Notes under the pieces: model-generated
What the model was told of the DNA's origin: nothing
Seen by the model: the letters and a program-made list of their open reading frames with translations, nothing else
Database searches by the model: none
Assembly: GCA_963575745.1 (NCBI GenBank)
Contig: CAUYUJ010016304.1
Location: 171,501-235,500, forward strand
DNA: 64,000 bases
Direction of reading: 5' to 3'
Origin: Prorocentrum cordatum
Lineage: Eukaryota; Sar; Dinophyceae; Prorocentrales; Prorocentraceae
Translations under genes and position numbers: made by a program
In this document: one piece after another, positions 34,298-44,130 of the stretch
How positions within the stretch are numbered: the first letter of the stretch is position 1
Layout: every line of letters begins with the position of its first letter

Positions 34298-34680
34298 GAT
34301 TTTTTGTAAGTGCTCGTGTAGGGTAGCTCATGTGCCTCAATTTCCATGGATAATCAACCCCAGAGATAAAAAAGTTCAGGCGAGCGTGGGGACAGAGAGA
34401 AATATAAAAGAAGAATAATACAGTAGAAGAATACTAATAAATAAGAAGAAGAGGAGAATAAGAAGAGGACGAAGAAAGGAACAATCCAAAGTTCCAAATC
34501 TATCAATTTTAATTTACAAACGCTTTATGAAAATTGATGTTTTAAGTGCTCGTGTAAGGTAGCTCATGTGCTTCATTTTCCATGGATAATCAACCCCAGG
34601 GATAAAAAAGTTCAGGCGAGCGTGAGGACAGATAGAAATATAAAAGAAGAAGAGGAAAGTAGAAGAATAATAAAAACATT
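34298..34680 (+). repeat. Two-copy direct repeat, about 150 bp, 228 bp apart, in an AT-rich island
   Basis: AAGTGCTCGTGTAGGGTAGC, CCATGGATAATCAACCCCAG and AAAAGTTCAGGCGAGCGTG occur near 34310-34400 and again near 34540-34625, each followed by AGAAGA-rich sequence. The surrounding 34080-34900 is much more AT-rich than the rest of the window and has no supported gene. Confidence 0.85.
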
Positions 34681-35039
34681 GCTCGTTTCGTTTGAGTCTG
34701 CCTCCCAAAATTATTGGTTTCGCTTGACACATCCGGAAAAAGTGTGATCGATTCGCTTGATGTTGCTATATCATCATCGCTTGATGTTGCTATCTCAACA
34801 TAGCGTTTCGAGGTGATAATGAAGTTCGGCCTCAGCGATCGCCGCCCAAATTGAATTTTGTATAGGGCGACGATAATCAACTCTAAACACTGAAGGGGGG
34901 GGGTCCCTTTATTATCATCGGCATGCGGTTATTGGCTTCTGTTTCCTACTGTAAGTTGTGACTGTCCGCGCGAGGGGGGGGAGCCGAAAACTAGCCTGGC
35001 TAGCGTCCCCGAATCGCGTGCTTTGGGACACATGAAAAT

Positions 35040-35518
35040 ATTTAGGATTCGCGCTCCCGACGCAATCAACCTTCGTAAATTACGTTGTGTTCGCGCCCCC
35101 GAGGCCAAGATCCATCGTAAATTACGCTGTGCTCGCGTCCCCGAAGACACGATCCCTCACGCAATACACAATACTCACGCTCCTGAGGCCACGATCCCCT
35201 GTCAATCATACCACATTCTCGCCTCTGGGGCCACGATCCCCCGTAGATTACGCCACAGTCGCGCCCCCGAAGCTAAGATCCCTTGCACATTGCCCCCACA
35301 TCTCCCATACATTATACCACACTCGCGACCCCGAGGCCACGATCCCGCGTAAATTACGCCACAGTCGCGCCCTCGAAGACACGATCCTTTGTAAATCGCG
35401 CAAAATTCGCGCCCCAGGGGCCACGACCCCGCGTAAATTACGCCACATTCGCGCCCCCGAAGACACGATCCTTGTTTGTAAATCGCACCAAATTCGCCCC
35501 CCCGAGGCCACGATCTCC
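35040..35518 (+). repeat. 43-bp tandem repeat, about eleven units
   Basis: Units of TCGCGCCCCCGAGGCCACGA, TCCCxCGTAAATTACGCCAC. GAAGACACGATCC and GAGGCCACGATCC unit types alternate in part. Confidence 0.9.
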
Positions 35519-35655
35519 TAGAAGAGGCCCCAAGAGGCGCCCAAGACACGCCCAAGAGGCCTCAATGAAGCCCAAAAGATACCCCACGAGGCCCCTGGAG
35601 GCCCCCAAGAGGCGTCCAAACCGCCTTCAAGAGGCCCCCGAGAGGCTCCCCCCAA
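35518..35655 (+). repeat. AAGACGGCC-type block beside the LINE
   Basis: GAGGCCCCAAGAGGCGCCCA-type units between the 43-bp array and the tetranucleotide tract. Confidence 0.75.
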
Positions 35656-35659
35656 CACC

Positions 35660-35708
35660 CCTATATATACATACATACATACATACATACATACATACAT
35701 ACATACAT

Positions 35709-35767
<59 letters not shown>

Positions 35768-35851
35768 CACAGACACACAGACATACACACACATACATAC
35801 ATACATACATACATACATACATGCATACATACATACATACATACATACATA
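35660..35851. repeat. ATAC / AGAC tetranucleotide array
   Basis: Pure ATAC, then AGAC, then CACAGACA, then ATAC again. On the minus strand it forms the 3' tail of the LINE fragment. Confidence 0.95.
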
Positions 35852-38002
35852 TGTTGTTGTTATTTCGACTCGGCTATGCCCCAAGAGCTGCCTTACCGTC
35901 ACTGTGTTTGCCTGCCCTGGAACCTAATGCAAGTACTTCGCGCACACATTGCCATGATATATACAACAGTGAAACATGCTACGCAGCTGTGTTAGGCTAA
36001 ACTTGAGATGATGATCATGTAAGACAGAGAAGATCAAGATAATTGTGCGCAGTGCCTCCACCTCTGCTTCCCAACTGTCGGCGAGAAGCGGCCGCCATAA
36101 GCAACCGAAAGCCAACAATTGCCACGTACAGTGAGCAGCCGTACGAACTCGAAGCGCGAAGCCGATCCCTGCCCGGCCACGCTTCCGCCAGCCGCCGTCC
36201 GAGTGCATGAGACAGTGATGGGGAGTACCGACGAAGGAAGACCAAGAAGGACTAAGGCAGATAAAAGACTCCTGGCTATCCATGGTGAGATTGCACAGCC
36301 AATCAGCCTCGGTATTCAGATCCCGACGCCTCCATACCAGAGGGGAGTCCACCACGTGAGGCGCCCTCCGCCCGTTCATAAATGCATGCAGCAACAAATC
36401 AGCAGTCGGGGACAACATGTCGATGTGTTCGAACCTGCAGAAAGAAGATCCGTTCAAGGCCCCAGCCAGAGGTTTGTTATCTACAACACACTGGAAGAAT
36501 TTGGTCGCCTCCTCGGGCGGGGTCCAGGAGCAATCGCACGGAAGAGGCGAGAAGCCGAGGGCCGAAAATATTCTCTCTGTAGACCAATGCGACGCGGTCG
36601 AATCAAAATAAATACTTGTCCATTCCCGATTTTCTGGACCGAGGGCCACGTCCACTATTGCAGGTTCAGCCGGCCCTTGACGGGCCCTTTTTCGATCAGC
36701 GCTGACGGAATCATCGTGGTCACGCTTTCGTTTGGCAGGGCGGAGGCTGCTGGCCCCCTCCACCGGCATCCTTCGAGCGACGTCCGTCTGGAGAGCCAAG
36801 TCGCGATTCCAGCGCGGAAGTTGCCACTGGATGCACAGGCTGTTTACGAACTGGTCCTCCGTAGTTTTCCTAACAGTTGCCCCGGCCTCCATCAACTCCT
36901 CCCACTCCTTGAAATATTCATCCCAAACATCCTCCACCTGGAACACAAGGGCCCCTGGACGACGATACCTCCAATCCCCAGCAGAATCCTCTCGAACCCT
37001 AGTACTATGACGAGCTTCTGCCACCCCCACCGCATGCTCCCCTCGACGGAAAAGAGCAACTTCTCGAAGCGGGTATTCCGGCATACCCTGGGCATCTAGA
37101 CCCCATGACCAATGGAAAGATCGATACCGCCAGCGATGGCACATACGCAACCAACGGTGATGGACATGCGGGATTTCCCACGTGGCGAAGCGGCCTTCCA
37201 GGAGCCTAGCAGTACGACTATTATAACCAAGATGGCCTTCTTGGGGTAGATGTTTAAGCTTGAACGACTTACGCAGCACATTGTCTTCCCAGGCCCGGAG
37301 TTGCTGTAAACGTGCTTGTGTCGGTATCCATGCTTGGCAGTCATATAAAGCGCTGGCCACTGGGCCCCGGCTGAAGGCCCGAGCTTTGGCCTCCCAGCTG
37401 GCCCTCGGATTCAACAGATGTGGGGTGATTTTGCCCAAGTTCCCCTCGGCTTTAAGAAATCTGTGCGAAAATGAAATCGTAGTCCCACCTTCCCTGTCGA
37501 ATCTGGTCCCAAGAACCACCGCCTCGTCTACCACGGGGAAGCGCAAGGTGCCCTGCGACGGAGACTCGATCATGACGTGTGTCGGGGGGGCATCCACCCC
37601 CATACCGCATAGAATAGCACTCTCCTTCATTTTCACTCTGAAGCCGTGCATGTTTAGAGTACGTACGATGTTAGTGACCATGATGGTGATGGTGTGAATG
37701 TCCCTAGCGCAGAGGATAAGGTTATCGGCCCAGATAAGCAATGACAGCAACACATTACCAATCCTAGCCCCGCACTCCTCCCCAGCCCACCGATCAACAA
37801 GACGTCGAAAAATAAAGACCAAAACCAGGTTAAACAGCAACGGTGTTTCCACTCCACCCTGACGCCACCCTTTTTTATAATTGAATTTGCCAGAATTCCC
37901 AACCCCTCTGATGTACATCTCCGCCGATAGGCCAGAAAGCTCCCAGAGAAGTGCAGCTACCAGGGATGAAGTAATCTGGAGCTCCGATAAAGCCCTGTCG
38001 AT
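35852..38002 (-). mobile_element. 5'-truncated LINE insertion ending in a tetranucleotide tail
   Basis: The RT-bearing segment, about 2.15 kb. Its 5' junction falls at about 37997-38002, where coding similarity stops and a satellite module (GCAGGGGTGCCTGGCGTG) begins. After the stop codon there are about 70 nt of 3' sequence ending ATAACAACAACA on the minus strand. This runs straight into a TATG/TCTG tetranucleotide array (35660-35851), a typical kind of LINE 3' end. An AAGACGGCC block (35518-35655) and the large satellite lie on either side, so the element appears to have inserted into satellite DNA. No clear target-site duplication was seen. Confidence 0.75.
35924..38002 (-). CDS. LINE reverse transcriptase / RNase H fragment (5'-truncated, frame intact)
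   Basis: Part of the polyprotein that a non-LTR retrotransposon uses to copy its RNA at the target site. The frame is open from 38002 to the stop at 35924. The first Met (codon at 37916-37918) is not a real start, because RT-like sequence (ALLWELSGLS) continues upstream of it to an in-frame TGA at 38003-38005. Counting from that Met: the RT motif KGWRQGG at about 16-22 followed by PLLFNLVL; the catalytic box WADN at about 63-66, where most RTs have ADD; an RT C-terminal region to about 350; a basic stretch PAKRKRD near 394; a linker NTEADWLCNLTMD near 535-547; then RNase H-like HSDGG (Asp 574) and an acidic EAEVEAL segment near 617-623. The frame ends before any third RNase H Asp is recognisable. 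The endonuclease and the RT N-terminus are absent. Family identity is firm; the dinoflagellate LINE affinity is from memory. Confidence 0.85.
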   Translation of the reverse strand: MDRALSELQITSSLVAALLWELSGLSAEMYIRGVGNSGKFNYKKGWRQGGVETPLLFNLVLVFIFRRLVDRWAGEECGARIGNVLLSLLIWADNLILCARDIHTITIMVTNIVRTLNMHGFRVKMKESAILCGMGVDAPPTHVMIESPSQGTLRFPVVDEAVVLGTRFDREGGTTISFSHRFLKAEGNLGKITPHLLNPRASWEAKARAFSRGPVASALYDCQAWIPTQARLQQLRAWEDNVLRKSFKLKHLPQEGHLGYNSRTARLLEGRFATWEIPHVHHRWLRMCHRWRYRSFHWSWGLDAQGMPEYPLREVALFRRGEHAVGVAEARHSTRVREDSAGDWRYRRPGALVFQVEDVWDEYFKEWEELMEAGATVRKTTEDQFVNSLCIQWQLPRWNRDLALQTDVARRMPVEGASSLRPAKRKRDHDDSVSADRKRARQGPAEPAIVDVALGPENREWTSIYFDSTASHWSTERIFSALGFSPLPCDCSWTPPEEATKFFQCVVDNKPLAGALNGSSFCRFEHIDMLSPTADLLLHAFMNGRRAPHVVDSPLVWRRRDLNTEADWLCNLTMDSQESFICLSPSWSSFVGTPHHCLMHSDGGWRKRGRAGIGFALRVRTAAHCTWQLLAFGCLWRPLLADSWEAEVEALRTIILIFSVLHDHHLKFSLTQLRSMFHCCIYHGNVCAKYLH

Positions 38003-38128
38003 TCATCGCAGGGGTGCCTGGCGTGTTGAATCGAAGACGCCTACGGCGAATCACCGCCGCCCCCTGCCTTTTTGGAAGCGCCTATGTGGTCGAACGTCGA
38101 GGCCAGACCTGCCAAGCTATCGGACCAT

Positions 38129-38167
38129 GTGTTCCCCGAATCAGTTTGAAAAGCCTTCGGGGAACAC
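38129..38167. repeat. 39-nt hairpin in the satellite (reverse arm, 1)
   Basis: GTGTTCCCCGAA and TTCGGGGAACAC form perfect 12-bp arms. Confidence 0.85.
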
Positions 38168-38364
38168 GTGGGCATCTTGACAGTCATCTTGGCCGCCTGG
38201 AGGCCAATTTGACCCTTTCGGGCCTTCTTGGAGGACGTCTTGGAGGGCTCTTGGGCCGTCTTGGAGGCCATCTTGAGCGTCTTGGAGGCCTCTTGGGCCG
38301 TCTTGGGGGCCTCTTGGGGCCGTCTTGGGCCTCTTGGGCGATCTTGGCCAAGCTATCGGACCAT

Positions 38365-38403
38365 GTGTTCCCCGAGTTGGTTTGGAAATCATTCGAGGAA
38401 CAT
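38365..38403. repeat. 39-nt hairpin in the satellite (reverse arm, 2)
   Basis: GTGTTCCCCGA pairs with TCGAGGAACAT; slightly decayed, same length. Confidence 0.8.
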
Positions 38404-39070
38404 GTGGGGGATGATGAACGCGAAGAGGAAGAGGAAGGGAAAGAGGAAGAGTAGGCGGAGGAGGCTTCTTGGGAGCCTCTTGAGGCACTCTTGGGGCTTG
38501 CTGGGAGCGTCCTAGAGGCCTCTTGGAGGGCTCTAGGGGGCCTCCTTGGGCCTGCTGGGGGCATTCGAGGGCTTCTTGGGAACCTCTTTGGCCGTCTTAG
38601 GGCTTTCCTGGCCCGTCTGACGCCGTCGGAAGTCGTCTTGGGGACCTCTCTGAACCGACTTGGGACCTTCTTGGGGCGCCTCAGGGCTGTCTTGGAGGCC
38701 ATCTTGGGCGTCTTGGAGGCCGCTTGGGCCGTTTTGGGCCCTCTCGGGGCCCTCTTGGGGGCCTCTTGGGAGCCTCTTGGGCTGTCATGGGAACATCTTG
38801 GAGGCCTCTTGGGCGGTTTTGGGGTGACCTTGGAGACTTCTTGGCCCGTCTTGGGCCGTCGGAGAGCTGAAAAGAAGAACATGCTAAAATCATCCCAAAA
38901 CGTAATGAAAATCAATAATTGGGGCCCTTTCGGGCCTTCCTGGAGGACGTATTGGAGGGCTCTTGGGCCGTCTTGGAGGCCTCTTGCGGGCCTTTTGGGC
39001 CGTCATAGACCATCTTGAGGCAATCTTGGGCCGTCTTGGGTGCATCTTGGAGCCGTCTTAGCTGGCATCT

Positions 39071-39210
39071 TGGAGGCAGGGGTGCTTGGCGTGCTGAATC
39101 CTCTCGGTTTTGGTTTCGGTTCTTCCAAAAGAACTCCCCCTGGGGCTCCGGCGCGTCCCGCCGGGGTCCTGGGAGATTCCCGAAAATCCATCTGTCAATG
39201 CCTTTGTTGC
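39071..39210 (+). repeat. Module M3 at the orientation switch
   Basis: GGGGTGCTTGGCGTGCTGAA, CGGTTTTGGTTTCGGTTCTT, CAAAAGAACTCCCCCTGGGG and CGTCCCGCCGGGGTCC. Further copies at about 40590-40720 and 42730-42880, always followed by forward 10-12 bp units. Confidence 0.8.
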
Positions 39211-40428
39211 CCCAAGTTGGCCCAAGATGGCCTCCAAGACGGCCAAGGTGGCCTCCAAGATGCCTCCAAGACAGCCAAGATGGCCTCCAAGACAGCCCAA
39301 GAGGGTCCAAGATACCTCCAAGTTCACCCAAGAAGCCTCCAAGACGGCCCGAGACGGCCCAAGAGGTCTCGAAGAGGTCCTTCAGGAGGGCCCGAAGAGG
39401 TCAAAATCATAGATTTTCCTATGGTTTTTGAAGGATTTTGACATTTGCCTCTTTTCGGCCTACCGACGGCTCAAGACGGCCCAAGAGGCCGCCAAGATCG
39501 CCCCAAAATCGCCCACGAGGCCTCCAAGAGGGCCCCATGACGGCCCAAGAGGCCTCCAAGACGGCCCCGAGAGGGCCCCAAGACGGCCCAAGAGACCTCC
39601 AAGACGCCCAAGATGGCCTCCAAGACGGCCCTGAAGCGCCCCAAGAGGACCCGAAGTCGGTTCAGAGAGGCCCCCAAGACGGCTCCCGACGGCGTCAGAC
39701 GGGCCAGGAACCCACCAACATGGCCGAAGTTGGCTCGAAGCTGGCCCAAGACGACCCAAGAGAGAGGGCCTCCAGGAAGCCCAGAAAAGTCACAAAACAT
39801 TGATTTCCTATGGTTTTTGACGGATTTTGACAATTGCCTCTTTTCGGCCTGCCGACGGCTCAAGACGGCCCAAGGGGCCGCCAAGATCGCTCCCCAGTCG
39901 CCCACGAGGCCTCCGAGAAGGCCCCTTCTAATAACGGCCCAAAAGAGGCCTCCAAGACGGCCCCGAGAGGGCCCCAAGACGGCCCAAGAGACCTCCAAGA
40001 CGCTCAAGATGGCCCTCAAGACGGCCCTGAAGCGCCCCAAGAGGACCCCGAGTCGGTTCAGAGAGGCCCCCGAGACGGCTCCCGTCGTCGTCAGACGGGC
40101 CAGGGGCCGGGAACCCACCAAGATGGCCGAGGTTGGCTCGAAGCTGGCCCAAGACGGCCCAAGAGGCCTCCAAGAGGGCCTCCAGGAAGGCCCGAAGATG
40201 CCAAACCCATAGATTGCCCATGAGTTTGTTTTAAAGGATTGTGGGATTTGCCCTTTTTTTCCTGCCTTCCGACGGCCCTTAGACGGCCTCCAAGACGGCC
40301 CAAGAGACCTCCAAGACGTTCAAGATGGCCTCCAAGACGGCCCAAGAGCACTCCAAGACGTCCTCCAAGAAGGCCCGAAAGGGTCGAAATGGCCTCCCGA
40401 CGGCCAAGATGACCTTCAAGATGCCCAC

Positions 40429-40467
40429 GTGTTCCCCGAAGGCTTTTCAAACCGATTCGGGGAACAC
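40429..40467. repeat. 39-nt hairpin in the satellite (forward arm, 1)
   Basis: GTGTTCCCCGAA and TTCGGGGAACAC arms, starting module M1. Confidence 0.85.
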
Positions 40468-40529
40468 ATGATCCGATAGCTTGGCAGGTCTGGCCTCAAC
40501 GTTCGGCCACATAGGCGCTTCCAAAAAGG

Positions 40530-40579
40530 CAGGGGGCGGCGGTGATTCGCCGTAGGCGTCTTCGATCCGCCGCCCCCTG
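40530..40579. repeat. 50-nt GC hairpin, copy 1
   Basis: CAGGGGGCGGCGG and CCGCCGCCCCCTG are perfect 13-bp arms around TGATTCGCCG and a CTTCGAT-ending loop. Confidence 0.85.
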
Positions 40580-42017
40580 TCTATTCATCGCAAGGGTGCC
40601 TGGCGTGCTAAATTATGTCGGTTTTGGTTTTGGCTCTTTTTCCAAAAGAGCTCCCCCTGGGGCTTCGGCCCGTCCCGCCGGGGTCCCGGGAAGGACATCA
40701 ATCCGGAAAAATCCCCCATAACGGCTCAAGATGGCGCCAAGATGGCCACGTTGGCCCAAGATGGCCTCCAAGATGGCTTCCAAGTCCGCCCAAGATGGTC
40801 CAAGACTGCCTCCCATACGGCCCAAGAGAGTCCAAGACGGCCGAAGACAGCCCAAGAGGCCCCCCAGAGGCCTCCAAGACGGCCCAAGAGGCCTCCAAGA
40901 GGTCCTCCAGGAGGGCCCGAAGAGGCCAACATCGTTGATTGTCCCACGGTTTTTGAAGGATTTTCGCATTCGCTTCTTCTCGGCTTTCCGACGACCCAAG
41001 ACGGCCCAAGAGACCCCCAAGATCGCCCCCACAGAGCCCAAGAGGCCTCCAAGATGGCCCCAGAACGGCCCAAGAAGCCCCCAAGACGGCCCCAAGAGGC
41101 CCCTAAGACGGCCCAGGAGGCCTCCAAGACGCCCAAGATGGCCTCCAAGACGGCCCTGGAGCACCCCAAGAAGGCTCCAAGTCGGCCCAGAAAGCCCCCC
41201 AAACGGCTTCCGACGGCGTCAGACGGGCCAGGAGCCCACCAAGATGGCCGAAGTTGGCTCGAAGCTGGCCCAAGAGGCCTCCAAGAGGGCTCCAGGAAGA
41301 CCAGAAAAAGGTAATACAAACACGGATTTGCCCTAGGTTTTCGCAGGATTTTGACATTTGCGTCGTTTCAGCCTTCCGACGGCCCGATACGGCCCAAGAG
41401 CCCCCGAAGATCGCCCAAGGATCGATCGCCCAAGAGGCCTCCAAAATGGCCCCAGAACGCCAAGATGGCCTCCAAGACGGCCCTGGAGCATTCCAAGAGT
41501 GCCCGAAGTCGGCTCAGAGAGGCCCCCCAAACGGCTTACGACGGCGTCGGACGGGCCAGGGGCCCACCAAGACGGCCGAAGTTGGCTCGAAGCTGGCCCA
41601 AGACGGCCAAGAGGCCTCCAAGGGGGCCTCCATTAAGGCCCGAAAAGGCCCAAATCATTGATTTCCCATGAGTTGTTGAAGGATTGTGGCATTTGTTTGG
41701 TTTCGGCCTTCCGATGGACGACGGCCCGAGACGGCCCAAGTGCCCCCAAAGATCGCCCAAGAGGCCCAGGACGGCCCCAAGAGGCCCCCAAGACGGCCGA
41801 AGAGGCCTCCAAGACGCCCAAGATGGCCTCCAAGACGGCCCAAGAGCCCTCCACCCCAACATGCACCCAAGACGGCCCCAGATGGCCTCAGGATGGCCTA
41901 AGGCGGCCCTTCATAGGCCCGCAAGAGGCCTTCAAGACGGCCCAAGACCCCTCCAAGACGTCCTCCAGGAAACCCGAAAACTCGGAAACCACCTAGTCCG
42001 ATAGCTCGCCCGACTCC

Positions 42018-42056
42018 GTGTTCCCCGAAACCTTTCGAAACCCGCTCGGGGAACGC
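42018..42056. repeat. 39-nt hairpin in the satellite (forward arm, 2)
   Basis: GTGTTCCCCGA and TCGGGGAACGC, followed by the palindrome AGCTTGGCCAAGCT. Confidence 0.85.
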
Positions 42057-42569
42057 GTGGCCCGATAGCTTGGCCAAGCTCAAACCCAACTTTCGGCCAA
42101 GCAGGAGCTTCCAAAAAGGCCCGCGAGGCCCAAAATCATTGATTATCCTGTGGTTTTGAAGGATTCTGGCATTCTCTTATTTTCAGCTCTCCGACGGCCC
42201 GAGCGGCCCCCACCATCGGCCCAAGAGCGCCCAAGAGGCCTCCAAGGCGGCCCCATGACAGCCCAAGAGGCCCCCAAGATGGCCCCAAGAAGGCCCCAGG
42301 ACGGCCCAAGAGGCCCCGAAGACGCCCAAGATGGCCTCCAAGACGGCCAAGATGGCCTCCAAAATGCCTCAAAGACGGCCAAGATGGCCTCCAAGGCAGC
42401 GAAGATGGCCCCAAGATGCACCCAAGACGGCCCCAGATGGCCTAAGATGGCCTTCGACTGCCCAAAAGGCCCGCAAGAGGCCTCCAAGACGGCCCAAGAC
42501 CCCTCCAAGACATCCTCCAGGAGGCCCGAAAGCTCGGAAACCACCTGGTCCGATAGCTCGCCCGACTCG

Positions 42570-42608
42570 GTGTTCCCCGAAGGCTTTCGAAACCCACTCG
42601 GGGAAAGC
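42570..42608. repeat. 39-nt hairpin in the satellite (forward arm, 3)
   Basis: GTGTTCCCCGA with TCGGGGAAAGC, followed by AGCTTGGCCAAGCT. Confidence 0.8.
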
Positions 42609-42671
42609 GTAACCCGATAGCTTGGCCAAGCTCAAAGCCAACTTTCGGCCAAGCAGGCGCTTCCAAAAAGG

Positions 42672-42721
42672 CAGGGGGCGGCGGTGATTCGCCGATGGCG
42701 TCTTCGATCCGCCGCCCCCTG
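42672..42721. repeat. 50-nt GC hairpin, copy 2
   Basis: Same 13-bp arms and same loop length as 40530-40579, one loop change (CGATGG for CGTAGG). Confidence 0.85.
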
Positions 42722-43519
42722 TTGGCTTGCCACAGGGGTGCCCGGCGTGCTAGATCATTTCGATTTGGGTTGTGGTTCTTTCCAAAACAATTCCCCCTGG
42801 GGCTTCGGCTGATCCCGCCGGGGTCCCTGAAAGGCCCCGCAACCACCTCAACGACCGCAAACAATTCTCCAATACGGCTCAAGATGGCTTCTAAGATGGT
42901 CACGTTGGCCCGAGATGGCCTCCAAGATGGCACAAGATGGCGTCCGAGTCGCCAAAGATGGTCCAAGATGGCTTCAAAGACGGCCCGAGAGAGTCCAAGA
43001 TGCCTTCCAAGAAGCCTCCAAAAAAGCCCAACATGGCTCCAAGATGGCCTACGACTGGCCAAGAGGCCTCCAAGACGTCCTCCAGGAAGGCCCGAAAAGG
43101 CAAAAATCATGGATTTCCATGGTTTTTCTCCGACGGCCCAAGACAGCCCAAGAGGTCCCCAACATCGTCCCAAGAGCGCCCAAGAGGCCTCCACGATGGC
43201 CCCACGACAGCCCAAGAGGCCCCCAAGATGGCCCCAAGAAGGCCCCAAGACGGCCCAAGGGGCCCCAAAGACCCCCAAGATGGCCTCCAAGACGTCCAAG
43301 ATGGCCTCCGAGATGCCTCCAAGACGGCCAAGAAGGCATCCAAGACAGCGCAGATGGCCCCAAGATGCACCCAAGACGGCCCCAAATGGCCTGAAGATAG
43401 CCTTAGACTGCCCAAACGGCCCGCAAGAGGCCTTCAAGACGGCCCAAGACCCCTCCAAGACGTCCTCCAGGAAACCCGAAAACTCGGAAACCACCTGGTC
43501 CGATAGCTCGCCCGACTCC

Positions 43520-43814
43520 GTGTTCCCCGAAACCTTTCGAAACCCGCTCGAGGAACGCGTGGCCCGATAGCTTGGCCAAGCTCAAACCCAACTTTCGGCC
43601 AAGCAGGCGCTTCCAAAAAGGCAGGGGGCGGCGGTGACTCGCCGATGGCGTCTTCGATAACGCCAACTTTTCAATATGCGCTGATGATTCCTATCCGCCC
43701 CCGCATGCTGTTCCCAGATGCGCCAAGGCAGCGCCGCGACGCACCGACGCGACTCTGTTAGATCCCATTATGAGAAAGAGGGACAGGCTGTAGGGGACGA
43801 AACCCTTATGGATG
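43520..43814 (+). repeat. Satellite modules M1-M6, second copy, closing the array
   Basis: A 39-nt hairpin (43520-43558), AGCTTGGCCAAGCT, GGCGGCGGTGACTCGCCGAT, then TTTCAATATGCGCTGATGAT, ATGCTGTTCCCAGATGCGCC and GACTCTGTTA. Matches 14090-14390. Confidence 0.85.
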
Positions 43815-43977
43815 TATACACAGACACCCTCCGACAAACTTGACATGTACCTTCAGGGAGGGAACGTTGTATAACATCGCTGGCTCCCAGTAGTGATTTA
43901 TACACCGCCACCCTCCCCTGAGGCCCAGGAAAAATCCAGTGGAGGATATCCGCGTAGATTCTTTATGGCGGACACCC

Positions 43978-44130
43978 CTCCTCCTCCTGCTCCTCCTCCT
44001 CCTCCTTCTGCTCCTCCTGCTCCTCCTGCTCCTCCTCCTCCTCCTCCTCCTCCCCCTTCCTCCTCCTCCTCCTCCTCCTCCTCCTCCTCCTCCTCCTCCT
44101 CCTCCCCCTTCCTCCTCCTCCTCCCCCCCC
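43978..44130. repeat. TCC/TGC tract
   Basis: CTCCTC with TGC and TTC interruptions; gives false Pro/Ser/Leu and Glu/Gly frames. Confidence 0.95.

Larger units (their letters stand above)
38003..39070 (-). repeat. Modular AAGACGGCC satellite, inverted arm
   Basis: The satellite reads in reverse here (TTGGGCCGTCTTGGAGGCCT on plus). It starts with module M2 next to the LINE, then reverse M1 (CGCCTACGGCGAATCACCGC), two 39-nt hairpins, the 10-12 bp units, and one reverse AT-rich module M5 at about 38880-38945. Both strands stay open in several frames for composition reasons. Confidence 0.85.
39211..43519 (+). repeat. Modular AAGACGGCC satellite, forward arm
   Basis: Runs of AAGACGGCCCAAGAGGCCTC units are broken at about 330-480 bp intervals by an AT-rich module M5 (ATTGATTTTCCTATGG, TTTTTGAAGGATTTTGACAT). 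M5 is followed by a fixed head (TTTTCGGCCTTCCGACGGCC). M5 copies lie near 39410, 39790, 40205, 40930, 41320, 41650, 42130 and 43100; longer gaps hold M1-M2-M3 cassettes. Protein frames here are periodic Lys/Ala/Pro/Arg strings on plus and Gly/Leu/Trp/Ser strings on minus, so no gene is called. Confidence 0.85.

Noticed and set aside
35040-35518. CRISPR-like array
   Set aside because: Units are continuous tandem copies without unique spacers, in a eukaryotic setting.
39613-43570. Long open frames (about 190-350 codons) on both strands of the AAGACGGCC satellite
   Set aside because: Frames are open on both strands at once, translate to periodic low-complexity strings, and start and stop with the repeat structure.
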